A stretch of 64,000 bases of DNA from Floccularia luteovirens. Lineage: Eukaryota; Basidiomycota; Agaricomycetes; Agaricales; Squamanitaceae. The notes beneath the pieces are model-generated. The model saw only the letters and a program-made list of their open reading frames with translations. It made no database searches and was not told the DNA's origin. The stretch lies in assembly GCA_009739215.1 (NCBI GenBank), contig VSJF01000004.1, forward strand, positions 992,001 through 1,056,000, given 5' to 3'. Positions within the stretch are counted from its first letter, which is position 1. The number at the start of each line of letters is the position of its first letter. This document shows, piece after piece, positions 13,876 through 24,694 of the stretch. The position numbers were made by a program, and so were the translations under genes.

Positions 13876-15315
13876 TTATGGAGCCCGCTTGTTCGCATAG
13901 AATTCCAAGAATCGGGCCTTGTCTTCCCAACCCATAGCAGTTACTTTGAACTTACCCATGCTAGCAATAAGGGCAGCACAGCTTTCCGATAACTGATCTC
14001 TAGAATTTCCAGTTACGACCTCATGGGCCATGAATAGCTGCGAACTTGGGGATTCCGAAGGGGCAAGTAAACGAACGGACATGGTTATCGGAAGTAGCGA
14101 AGTGTTTAATGTAAACAAGTGCTTAAGTGGGTTGAAGATATTTGAAGGTATTGAATGTGTAGCGGTAGGGCTGAAAGCAGTAGGTGGATCATTTCTGCAA
14201 GAGCAATTTGAATCGCAATAAATATGAAAACTAATATTCCTACCTGATACACATAACGAAAACCTGAAATTTCCTTACAGGGACTTTCTCTTGGAAGACT
14301 TCGGCAAAGTGGAGTAAACCCCTTCCATTGCTTGATGTGCATTCTGGGAATACTACGACGGGTCTGGTAGCTGACTTGATGATATCTCCGAGAGGTTGTA
14401 TAGCAGAAGCAAATGAGTTATCTTTGGTGATAGGAGTGTTCCCTGTGAATCGAATGATTTGCAGTAAAGATATTTGTTGAAATCCTATAATGGGAACGCG
14501 GGAATCTGCTGACTTATTGGCCACTCGCACATTGGCAGAACCAGTACCTGTCTGTCGGCCCGAAGTAGTGGAATTGGTGGGTGGTTGAGGGTCGTGTTCG
14601 GCAACTGGAAGAATGAATATGGGATTGAACCTTACGAGGCCGACATGTTGTCAGGTCTTGTTTAAAATTGTGGTGAGAATGCCGTACCGAACTGAGAGCC
14701 AAACGAGTTCGATCCAAGATGTCCAGTTCGACACGATGATATCACCAGCTCGAGGATTCCATGTTTCAGTTGCTTTGGTTCCTCTTCTACAGAATGTCTT
14801 TGAGCGTTTATATTGATGAGGATATCATGCATAATTACCCTCGCTTTCGGGCAATTACCTCGACTGGAATCCAGAATAGTCCAATAACGAACAACACCAG
14901 ACGACCAATGATAGATGTAAGACCATGTGTCACAAAATTATGTATCGGGGGTATCGGAGCCTAATCGTGCAATGAACCGCTGGACTCATGTATCATCTGT
15001 TGGGTCTACTCACAAGTATAGAAAATATTCCGCAAACCACAATGATGTACACAAAAGCGAGGATAAGAACAAGCGCTGTCCGTATTGTAGCAATAATCCA
15101 CCTTAATGGTAAAGTCGATTTTGGAGCCAATTCTGAGTTTACAGGTGGCTGTGGCGTAAGGAAGGGCTGGAAATCTCTGTGAGCTATTCGAATGACAAGA
15201 TAAAGTGGAGAAAATACCTGTATTCCGGTACCCGGATCCTTGAGGGTAATCGTGAACAACAAGGCAAATTAACGAACTCGAAAGACTCAACTCTATAGGC
15301 ACTATATTTTTCCAT
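13876..15315 (-). CDS. PlsC-type lysophosphatidic acid acyltransferase (Loa1/Vps66-like)
   Basis: The start at 15315 gives MEKYSAYR. A short intron then leads to the micro-exon DPGTGIQ, and another leads to PFLTPQPPVNSEL. The phrase YRDPGTGIQPFLTP is typical of the fungal Loa1/Vps66 branch of acyltransferases, which is why I chose this start. A membrane anchor follows (ALVLILAFVYIIVVCGIFSILV). Later exons hold the acyltransferase signature VVVFPECTSSNGRGLL. The end is DKARFLEFYANKRAP. The enzyme would acylate lysophosphatidic acid at ER or lipid-droplet membranes. The gene shares a 174-base divergent promoter with the Tvp38-like gene. Confidence 0.8.
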
Positions 15316-15489
15316 CTGCCCCACAAACAGCAGAGGTCTGCTCACAAGACTAATATTTAGTTCGGATGAAGACCTTTAAAATAAGATATCGAAGACATAA
15401 CATTTGGTTATCACGTGATCAAGCGTGCTGTCTCTTTATGTCTGAATTCTGAGGGCTGCACTGCTGCGGTCTCCACACTTACCTCCAAA
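15316..15489. promoter_or_regulatory. Divergent promoter, acyltransferase / Tvp38-like gene
   Basis: Only 174 bases separate the two start codons (15315 minus, 15490 plus), so both promoters must lie here or overlap the coding regions. No single decisive motif is visible. Confidence 0.5.
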
Positions 15490-16741
15490 ATGACCTCCAA
15501 ACCTTTGGGAGGCATCGGCGCTTTAATTAAACATTACAGTAAACTTGCGTATAAGCGCTACTTGAGCCTACATATCTATGGAAAGGTATTGTTGATGCAA
15601 CCCCCTCTTGCTCGTTTGATATTTATCATTTTTCCAGATATTTATCTGGCTAACGGTGCTATTTTACATTGCTATTGGTATATGAAGCTTTGAAGCTTTA
15701 TTCCTGCATGAAAACTCTTACAATTACATCTAGGCGTTTTCGTTTTCGTTGTCACACCAAGCCGCATTGCGCAATTTTGCTATGATCAAGCACGTAAGTT
15801 GGCAGAACTTCGGTTTGGATGGCTTGTTCTTGGTGGTGCAATTGGTGAAGATGTTTTTTACATTGAACATAGTTTATTTATTAACTCTCTCACACTACAG
15901 TTTTAATATCCTTTCCACCCCTCATTGGACACACAACTCTCGTCAACCTGTGTGGTTTCGCGTATGGGATGAAGGGCTTCTTTATTGCATTGACAGGATC
16001 GTTAGTTGGCTCCGCATTAGTGTTTGTCGTTCTTCGTTATCTGTTCTCAGACAAGTTACGGCAATGGTCAAACCGTAACGAGAAATGGCAAGCCTTGGAA
16101 TCTGTTGTCGTAAGTACCGTCTCAAAGAATGAAGTATGTTTTATGTTTATCCACTTTTGTAGCAAGCAAAGGGATTACCACTCATTATCCTCATCCGGAT
16201 ATCGCCTTTCCCACCATGGGTTTACTCAAATTCATTATTTTCAGTAAGTCGAACCCATTCTCCTTCTCTACAATTTCTTATTGGTTATAAGTCCATTCAA
16301 GCTGTGAAGTTGTGGCAGTTTGTTGTTGCCACAAGCTTTATTACCCCGAAACTGTTGTTGCATGTTTTCATTGGGTCTAAGATAGCAGCTCTCTCTGATG
16401 GCGACCAACGTAGCCACATGGACACTAGTACGTTGCTTCCATTCTTCTAGTCATGTGGCTTAATAATATTATTGGTGTTGTCAGAAACAAAGGTTCTCAA
16501 TGGCATATTTGTTGGTGGGGGCTTCTTCATCGCCATATTTACTGGCTGGTAAGACGAATGTTTATTGCAATATAATCTAGTTCTTGGCTGACGGATTTGC
16601 TTTTGAAGGTTGGTATACAAGCTAGTTCAAGGGCATATTCGTCACATGAGTGGGGTTCCACCAAATATTGATGAATTAGCTGCAGAAGCTATAGAAGAGT
16701 ACGATGAAGAAGCTCCTCTTCTTTCATCCCCCAACCCTTAG
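15490..16741 (+). CDS. Tvp38/TMEM64 family Golgi membrane protein (VTT domain)
   Basis: Start MTSKPLGGIGALIKHYSKLA. The spliced product has several hydrophobic segments and the VTT (SNARE-associated) core: ISFPPLIGHTTLVNLCGFAYG, GFFIALTGSLVGSALVFVVLRYLF, then LIILIRISPFPPWVYSNSLF and a re-entrant-like segment ending TPKLLLHVFIGS. The C-terminus is acidic (EEYDEEAPLLSSPNP). Known family members (yeast Tvp38, human TMEM64, VMP1 relatives) sit in Golgi/ER membranes and are linked to lipid scrambling or vesicle traffic. It is convergent with the syntaxin-18 gene, with 114 bases between the stops. Confidence 0.82.
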
Positions 16742-16855
16742 AAGTATGAGTAGTAGAAAACATACTCGTTGTACCCACTACAGATTGTAGATATAAACTC
16801 TCCAGAATCTTAATATGAATATACTAGAGTAATGATATCCCGTACAACAGGTTTT

Positions 16856-18099
16856 CTAGTAATAATGCAAGAATAACAGGCTCAGACTTGCCCCAATGAG
16901 GAAGACGAGAATAAACAATCTACTATCCTTTGCCCGTCTCTTTGCTTCTTTGAGCTGAGCATTACTCTTCTCTATAGTGGAGGTAGTCACAATTGCGTCT
17001 TCGTACAATTGGTCCGTAAGTTCAGTTTGTTTCGTTAGGTGTGTGACCAATTCCATTTGCAATGCACTGATTTCCATCAAGCGAGACTCTGCCTGTTGGA
17101 CTGATTGTAACGTGTCTTGTACACTGCGTAATATGTTTGCGTTTTCGGCTTCAAATTGAAGAATTTGGGATGAAGTGAGTTCAATTTCATCATCTTCATC
17201 ATCCGAAACGTGCACCGAAGGAAGTTGATCAACGGTAGGCGACGATCCACCAAGGGTAGCAGCGAATAAACTTGATGAAGCGCCTCCTAACCAACCGCTA
17301 CTGGTGTTCTCAGCTTGCGCGCCATATGCAGAATCCGTAAGTTGTGCCTCTCGAGTTGCAGCTGAACCTAGTGTCCGCGTTCGTTCCAGCTGGCGTTTGA
17401 CACGCTCTTCCTGCATATCTTTTTGTGTTTGGCTAGCCTCGGTAAGTCGCCTGCTCAAGTACCAAGTTATACTGGAGTGATGAGCTGCGATAAAATCTGA
17501 AGCCAAGGTGGTTTCGTCATGCCGCAGACGGGCAGGCAACAGACGAGTGAGTGGGTTCGCAGAACTAGTGACAAGATCCATGCGGCCTGCGTAATTCTAG
17601 CAGCATGAAATGCGGAAGACACTGAAATCCTTACGTTTTTCTAAGGCTTCCATTTCCTTTATTCTATCTGCACACCTGGAAAGAATCACCCTAGCCTGCA
17701 GGTCGATTTGGTCCCGTTCCTCATTTGTTAAATGTCGAACTTGTGCCCAATTTGGATCTGTTTCGTTGAGGTCAATGGTTCTTGAAGCTTGTCGAGCAAG
17801 AGGGGAGCTTCGTGAGTCGACACTCAGGTAAGGCTTTCGGATGTCTGCGAGCATCCGAGTTAGGGTGTTTACATGATTTAGCTATATTGATTTGAGAAAA
17901 CTGCCCATGAAAGTTTGGGTTGCAAACTTACTATGTTGTACGCTTCACCCACATACTCTTTGGCCATGGCCATATATTTGTCATGTCCAACATTACTGAC
18001 GTTATGTCGCCCTAGTTTCCTTCTCTTTGTATCTGGAGCCGAGCTCTCGTTTACCTTCAAAATCTTTCGAAATTCGTTTGTAATATCGTTGAACGGCAT
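16856..18099 (-). CDS. UFE1: Syntaxin-18/Ufe1-type ER Qa-SNARE
   Basis: Exon 1 starts MPFNDITNEFRKILKVNE, the characteristic N-terminal peptide of the syntaxin-18/Ufe1 family, and runs to KEYVGEAYNI. Exon 2 begins LNHVNTLTRMLADIRKPYL. Exon 3 begins near MDLVTSSANPLTRLLPARL. The C-terminal half has a long coiled-coil SNARE stretch (ILRSVQDTLQSVQQAESRLM, ISALQMELVTHLTKQ, TELTDQLYEDAIVTTSTIEK). It ends with a tail anchor, LFILVFLIGASLSLLFLHYY, at the very C-terminus. It is expected in the ER membrane and needed for retrograde Golgi-to-ER fusion. Two short introns are visible. Confidence 0.82.
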
Positions 18100-18925
18100 T
18101 GAAAGATATGAAGAAGAGAAATGAGAAGCTTGGCCAGTCACCAAGTACCTGTATGTTGAATAGACCAAGTACTGAAGATCCTGGGTCTTTCTGTATATTT
18201 AAGTGTTACCCACACGTGATGCGCCATCAGATACATAATCACAAACTTGGCAACCTTCTACTTTAACCACGCACTATACAACATTCTCATCGCATCAGCC
18301 AGGCGATCTGTAATGTTAGGTCTGCGGACGCAGACTAGACGTGTAAGAAAAACGTGTCATTGTTTGAGGCGAATGGTGTTCTGCTACCAGTGTTTGCCAT
18401 ATGTTATGATCTACACGCCTAAATTTTGAATAAACGTACTTATACCGATACGTTGTACAGGTTCTGAAACCTTCATGAGTGTCACTAAGGTCTTCCTAGC
18501 TTTGAATATCAACGTCCATTACTATATACACACCAGATCCTGCTTCAACAATAGCCGAAGGGGATGATCATTGATCATAAAGTGAAAGAAAAAAATATCG
18601 TCACGTGCCCTTGCACACCATTGGACACTTTTTCTAATTCTTATTCTTTCAACACTGACTTCGAAGTAGTGGGAATAATATTTACCAAGCTCGTACAGCT
18701 AGACTTTCCCTGATTAATCTTCACAAAGGTAATTAGTACCGAAAAATACTTCCCCTGGAACCATTGATGATTCGGAGTGGAATCTTCATCAACCCATAGC
18801 TCAAGGCTGTTTGGGTTGACAAGATGACTGGTAGTGTTCTAGATACTGCTGAGGTTTTGACTTTCTTCTCTTTAAGCCATTTGCGAAAAGCATGCGCTCA
18901 ACTTTTTTGACCTATTAGAAGTGAA
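18100..18925. other. Divergent intergenic region, UFE1 / SSU72
   Basis: This 826-base stretch separates two head-to-head housekeeping genes. It contains scattered short open frames with no recognisable protein and several AT-rich tracts. I see no tRNA fold and no repeat. It is most likely promoter plus 5' leaders; a leader intron of SSU72 is possible but not shown. Confidence 0.5.
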
Positions 18926-20009
18926 ATGGATCCACGGAAAGCTCGAGACCCTCGCCTTGCCCGTGCTGACCCCCGTTTACAACGTGTTCCGTCTGGACCA
19001 CATGGTGCGACCCCGACCCCGATATCACCATACAATCCCTGGTCAGAGAATGGCACTTCTGCGGAGACAACCCCTCCATTATATCCTACCGATACTAGAA
19101 ATCAATCAGACCCTCAGAATGTACCAGCTGCAAGCTCGTCGCAGCCTGGCTACAAGCCTAGACCATTGTTCTGTGTTGTCTGCGCTAGCAATCAGGTGAG
19201 ATGAATTCTATGCTGTTCACCCCCTATCTCATTGCTTAAAATTTTAGAATCGTTCTATGGAGGGTCATCATGTTCTGTCGTAGGTTTTTGCTTTAATTTC
19301 ATTGTGTGACGGTCATGACCCTTTCACCAGTAAGGCAGGATTCCGAGTAATTTCATCTGGTACTGGATCTGCTGTACGACTCCCAGGACCATCAATAGAC
19401 AAACCAAATATATATCCTTTCGGTACACCTTATAATAACATTTACGAAGAACTAAACTCCAAAGACCCAAGACTGTGAGTGGTAATGGTGCCCTTTCTGC
19501 AGTTATTCATTTTATTCGAATTTCCGAAAAATAATAATTAGCTACACCGCGAATGGTCTACTGCAAATGCTCGATAGAAACCGAAGAATCAAACTTGCAC
19601 CCGAAAGATGGCAAGAAAGTAAATCAGTGGCTGATGTAGTCATTACCTGTGAAGAACGATGTTTTGATGCAGTTTGTGATGGTGTGTTGACGACAGTCAA
19701 AAGAACGAGACGAGGAGTTCATTCATTATTTTGTGATCAGATCTTTTATCCCGGGGAGGGGAATTCAACAAACCGGTTCATGTTATTAATATGGAAATCA
19801 AGGATAACCATGAAGAAGCTTTGATTGCTGGGAAGGCCATGCTTGATTTGGTGGGAGCGGTAAGTGTGTTCTCACAATCTCTTGACTTAGCTTACCATGT
19901 TTCATAGATCGAAGCCGCAGAGGACATTGATGAAAGTATGGACAGAATCCTCCAAGAACAACAAGAGAAACACCCTCACAACCTCCTTCATGCTGTTGGA
20001 TTTTATTGA
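18926..20009 (+). CDS. SSU72: SSU72-type RNA polymerase II CTD phosphatase
   Basis: A Pro/Arg-rich leader of about 80 residues precedes the phosphatase. The CX5R catalytic loop is split by an intron: [16 protein letters not shown]. Later exons read [70 protein letters not shown], then [39 protein letters not shown], and end [12 protein letters not shown]. The join VCD|DLLSRGG removes about 72 bases starting near 19681. The protein removes phosphate from Ser5 of the polymerase II CTD and takes part in 3' end formation. The core is full length. The extended N-terminus is longer than in yeast Ssu72 and appears disordered. Confidence 0.9.
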
Positions 20010-20245
20010 AGTATATCGACCGAAACACGTCTTCGTAGCGGGACTTGAAAAAGCTAAGCGATCAGTGATGTGAACGTTCTGGAACTACAGCTTGTTTGAT
20101 ATGTGCATATTGTACATGTCTAATTCAATTGTCAACTTAATAATCCATCTCAGCCCATCTAAGAGGATGTGACGCCATATATTCGAATACAAAGCACGCA
20201 ATCCAAGCGTGAGAATGCAAGACGCGATTTAATTACCATTTCTCC

Positions 20246-20255
20246 TATATATATA
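20246..20255 (+). promoter_or_regulatory. TATA box of the peroxiredoxin gene
   Basis: A run of five TA repeats ends 45 bases before the ATG of the 1-Cys peroxiredoxin. This is a plausible core promoter element for a stress-inducible gene, and the leader is short. Confidence 0.45.
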
Positions 20256-20300
20256 GTGACTTCTGCCATTTTGTTATCAACCAATTCATCACTACCCAAC

Positions 20301-21284
20301 ATGCCCTCTCTACGACTTGGAAGTATCGCTCCCGACTTTGAGGCTAGCACCACTGATGGTCCTATCAAGTTTCACGACTGGATAGGGGATTCTTGGGTTT
20401 GTCACTCAAATCATTTTCGCATCTCATCTACATACTGATGTATACGCTTCAGGCAGTACTTTTCTCTCACCCTGGAGATTTTACACCAGTCTGCACCACA
20501 GAACTGGGAGAGGTCGCTCGCCGTGCTCCCGACTTTGCAAAGCGAAATGTTAAGGTCATTGGCATTTCCGCAAATGATCTTGACGACCACTACAAATGGG
20601 TTAAGGATATCAACGAATATGGTGGACAAGTTGCACCAACGGACGTCCAATTCCCTATTGTAAGTTTTTTGCAGCTTAAGTTGACCGTATTTTTCCTAAT
20701 AAATAGTAGATTGCAGACGCAGATAGGAGAATTTCGACTCTTTATGATATGTTAGACGAGCAAGATGCGACCAACCGGGATAACAAAGGTCTCCCTTTCA
20801 CCGTGCGTCCAGGTAATCTGGAACGAAACGAATTTTCTTATCATATATTAGATTCGCACAGTCTTCATTATCGACCCTAAGAAAACCATTCGATTGACTT
20901 TGGCATATCCAGCTTCTACTGGGCGCAACTTTGATGAGATCATTCGGTGAGTTGCTCCGACTGTACACACCCTTGTATACTCTTATACCATCTTGTAGGG
21001 TCATTGATTGTGAGTGATTGGTTAGTGGTTAAGCGTCCTGACTACTGACCCCTACATCCAAGCTCTGCAAATTGGTGACAAGTATCGTGTGACAACGCCT
21101 GTGAATTGGAACAAAGGAGACGATGTTATTGTACACCCCACTGTCAGCAATGAAGAAGCCAAAACCCTGTTCCCAAAGTTCACACAGCAATTAGTGAGTC
21201 TTACTGAACGGCCCGAGATGTATATCTGATCATTTTGTTTCTCTCTAGCCTTACCTGCGCACGACACCCCTTGATGTAGAATAA
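20301..21284 (+). CDS. 1-Cys peroxiredoxin (Prx1/Prdx6 type)
   Basis: Start [20 protein letters not shown]. The peroxidatic cysteine is in [15 protein letters not shown]. Further family marks are [47 protein letters not shown] and the C-terminal extension [20 protein letters not shown], ending RTTPLDVE. No second resolving cysteine is seen in the usual place, which fits the 1-Cys class. It reduces hydroperoxides in cytosol or mitochondria. No clear targeting peptide is present. Five short introns are removed, including one before [11 protein letters not shown] where the frame joins cleanly. Confidence 0.92.
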
Positions 21285-21560
21285 ATACTGAGGTGCAGTC
21301 AGGTGAAGCCCGTAGCCACGTATTCTATGTTTTTGTGTGATTATCAGTATGCACGGAATGCAAATTATTAGTTTTTTCTTTGCAATGAGAGTGTTTGACA
21401 ATGAGTTCTGTCATATAAGCGATTATCTAATCTGACGCCACGCGATATCATGTTGCCTCTGAGCAACAGGTCAAAACACAAGACGCGCGTCGATGGGATA
21501 AAGTATTAGTATCTTAGTGCTTACTACTACCTTTAATTCCACAACCAACACATAAACTAG

Positions 21561-22526
21561 ATGGCCAGCGCAGACGGCGGTGCTTACAGGTCGGGTCATA
21601 TCTAATATCACAATATCTATCTAACACTAAATTTAGTTACTCCCTGACTGTATTCTCTCCAAGTGGGAAGCTCGTTCAGATCGAACATGCTTTAGCGGCA
21701 GTATCACAAGGCACAACCAGTCTTGGTATTAAAGGTACGTTTAACATCTTTCCAACACTCTCCAGTCACTTGAACCGTTCTTGTAGCTTCAAATGGGATA
21801 GTAATTGCAACAGAAAAGAAGACTTCATCAATTCTTATCGATGATTCAATGCTCGACAAGGTTGCCATCATATGCCCAAATATTGGGATCGTATACTCTG
21901 GAATGGGACCAGACTTCAGAGTGTTGATTGCTAAAGCTAGAAAAAGTGCTCAGTCGTACTGGAAAATTTATGGTGAATACCCACCCACTCGTGTTTTGAC
22001 ACAAGAAATTGCAACAGTCATGCAGCAAGCCACTCAATCTGGGTGTGTGTATTTGATGCAGCACAGAGCTCTTTCTAATATATATAACAGAGGTGTACGG
22101 CCATATGGCGTATCACTTCTAGTAGCAGGCTATGACAGTCACCGTGGCCCCTCTTTATACCAAGTTGATCCGTCGGGATCATTCTGGGCATGGAAAGCTA
22201 GCGCTATTGGAAAAAATATGGTTAATGCCAAAACATTCCTAGAGAAACGGTAAAGTCACGTTGTCTCTACTAATTTCAATCTATGAATTTATATGCCCAG
22301 CTATAACGATGACATCAGCCTCGAGGACGCAATTCACACAGCTCTGCTGACTCTTAAAGAAGGTTTCGAGGGTCAAATGACAGAGAAAACTATTGAGATT
22401 GGTGTTGTCACTGTGCCTTCTCCGGAAGAACTAGAGGAAGGGAAGATTGGGGGGGAGACAGGCCGAGCAAAACCAACGTTCAGAAAACTGACAGAGGAAG
22501 AAGTTCGGGATTACCTGTCACTATGA
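21561..22526 (+). CDS. PRE8: 20S proteasome subunit alpha-2
   Basis: Start [10 protein letters not shown]. After a short intron comes the alpha-type signature [20 protein letters not shown], then [65 protein letters not shown] and [16 protein letters not shown]. The joined end is [13 protein letters not shown]. An intron of about 50 bases near 22042-22091 removes an in-frame stretch that is not proteasomal. Alpha-2 is part of the outer heptameric ring of the 20S core. The length (about 260 residues) fits the family, and no part appears missing. Confidence 0.93.
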
Positions 22527-23265
22527 TTTTCAAAATGTGTTTTGTACGTTATCTTACCTTTGTAGAGCCAGTGCTACATGAATTTTGTGCCTTTGATACC
22601 TTCCCTGCTTCCTCGCATGCAGGCAATGCTGTTAGACTTGACACTTAACCGGAGCATCCAAAACCCCACGAAGATGCAGGGCGGGGTGATCATCAGCTTG
22701 GCTTACATAGATTTCTAATTGACTCAAACCTTACTGTCGCGTGGTTGTCGTGTGGTTCGCATCATTACTGACGGCTGTATTCATAGAGCGTTAACGAGAT
22801 CTCTAGATCATTCGTAAATCGCTCAGGATTTCCAGAATGAGAACATAGGCCATTCAATGTGCTCCTCGTCTCAAGTTAGCAACCCAGTACTTTGGCCAAC
22901 GATGTACGTTTATGGTCCACATCTTTTACATGATCATATTTGCAGGAACAACGAACCATGAATTCATTATTCTCATCAGCATCACTGTTTGGAGATCACA
23001 GCATATCCCGTCAAGAAACGACGGTGACCAGATTGGTATCTAAAGCAGTATTATATCCCGGCGTTCGGCATGTGAACCAAGTAAGCCTTGCATTCACCTC
23101 GCTGTTGGTTTCTAACCTCACGTGGCTTCCCCATCACGATAGTAGGTATCGCTTTTCATTAAACAAGATGTAATCACAGGTTATTTTTTTGCCACATTCC
23201 CACCAGCAGAATATATAAAACCTGCAGTGATTCCGGTACTTTTCTGGATGCATAAAACCATAACA
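22527..23265. other. Intergenic region without recognised gene
   Basis: About 740 bases lie between the proteasome gene and the Zn2Cys6 gene. A short open frame from about 22957 has no recognisable domain. The right end carries a TATAAA at 23214-23219. I see no tRNA and no repeat. Confidence 0.4.
23214..23219 (+). promoter_or_regulatory. TATA box of the Zn2Cys6 gene
   Basis: TATAAA lies 46 bases upstream of the chosen ATG at 23266. This supports that ATG over the two upstream in-frame ATGs at 23227 and 23248, which are closer to the TATA than a normal leader allows. Confidence 0.45.
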
Positions 23266-23922
23266 ATGAACACAGACCAATCCGTCGCCACCAGCACCAC
23301 TAACAATGACATACCCAGGAGAACACCCATGGCTTGTAGAAAGTGTCGTGGGCGTAAGATAAAGGTAATTTACTTCTCCCGTCTCCGTTTTCACCTGTTC
23401 ATACATCACTATTATCAGTGTATTCCTATCACAGGGAGCATGAACTGCAGAAACTGCACGAAATACGGCCTCGCCTGCGAGCGTATCTCAGTCAGAGATG
23501 AACAAGCTTTGCTCTCACAATCGTCAGGTATGGATATTGGGTATAGTGGCGACACCATGTGGCAACACCCACACCCGCCCACACCTATGCCTTCCCCGTA
23601 TACCAATACAGAACAACCGCAACAAGCACCTGCAATCCCCCACTATCGAACATTGGACTCTTGGAATGCTCCAGGAGCTGTTCAAAGTATGCATAATATA
23701 CAACCCCCCAACCATAGCAATACTACGCCCTATAATATACCTGGGCGATCCGCCTTGGACCCCACCACGCCAACAGCATCATTCATAAACCAGTTCATTG
23801 GTCTGCATAATGCACCAAACAACATCAACGATCATTATCCTGATAACTCCATGTATTACGTCGCTGGTCCTGGCACCGAAGCCGTTGATCAGACCTACAG
23901 TATTGGGTTGTACACAACGTAA
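23266..23922 (+). CDS. Small Zn2Cys6 binuclear-cluster transcription factor
   Basis: The six-cysteine Gal4-type DNA-binding cluster is complete after removal of one intron: ACRKCRGRKIK|CIPITG, then NCRNCTKYGLACE. Spacing is C-x2-C-x6-C ... C-x2-C-x6-C. The rest is rich in Pro, His, Asn and Thr with no visible fungal TF middle-homology domain. The protein is only about 200 residues, much shorter than typical regulators of this class. It could be a minimal DNA-binding regulator, or the gene may have further 3' exons after the stop at 23922. Target genes cannot be inferred. Confidence 0.75.
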   Translation: MNTDQSVATSTTNNDIPRRTPMACRKCRGRKIKVIYFSRLRFHLFIHHYYQCIPITGSMNCRNCTKYGLACERISVRDEQALLSQSSGMDIGYSGDTMWQHPHPPTPMPSPYTNTEQPQQAPAIPHYRTLDSWNAPGAVQSMHNIQPPNHSNTTPYNIPGRSALDPTTPTASFINQFIGLHNAPNNINDHYPDNSMYYVAGPGTEAVDQTYSIGLYTT

Positions 23923-24694
23923 GTTGTTTGTTTTCTAAAATAGACTTGATATCTGACCGTAGTACTGCAAACTGCCAGCTATCAAACTCCGCGACATTTC
24001 ACAGACCTGTCAGATAATTCTTTTTCCAGTTGGTCAAATGACTGATCATATAATCCTGGAGCGCTAACTTCTGTAACTAGTGTACTCTTTGCTATAACTA
24101 AGTCGTTTAATGTCTATAAGCTACATTGATTGCAATTCATCTTATTATGTTTCACATCGCTTGATGATGTTGAGCGACCGGCTTCTCTTGATCTTGTGTT
24201 CTGAAGAGAGAAGATAACACCTGTGCCTTCTGTGGGGCTTTTACGCACGAGTTTCCATAGAATGATGACTGGAAAGGTATAAAAGGCAGAACCCTTTAAT
24301 CCGCCGAAGGTGACTTTGATGATATCCTCGAAACAAAACCCCAAAGTGAACGTGAAATTTGACTTGTATTACTCGGGACACCAACCGAATTCTAAGAAGT
24401 CTCATAATGGCAACTTACAGCTGTTAAAAGAAATCTGCCAGGTGACGGAATGGCTTACGTTTGTTGAGTTTACCCTGCAACACTTGTATAAATAAGTATT
24501 TCTGCAGTTGCCTGGACACCTTCGAAGTCACTTCGATCAAGGCATGTATGCCCCTGGATAACGTGGCAGAGATCGTGATGGATAGCGTGGCAGGAATCGT
24601 GATGATCATGATACACATAGATTGTCTGGAAAGGGTGATGAACAACTATGGACAATTATGATTATGTTTCAATACATCTCCCACGTGGGACGTA
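23923..24694. other. Intergenic region with a short direct duplication
   Basis: Between the Zn2Cys6 gene and the 3' end of the aldehyde dehydrogenase gene there is no recognisable gene. Short open frames on both strands look random. A 24-base unit is repeated twice in tandem at 24556-24603. Confidence 0.4.
24556..24603. repeat. Two-copy 24-base tandem repeat
   Basis: Two adjacent 24-base units (24556-24579 and 24580-24603) share the pattern GGATA-CGTGGCAG-ATCGTGAT with a few mismatches. It is non-coding, probably replication slippage. Confidence 0.5.
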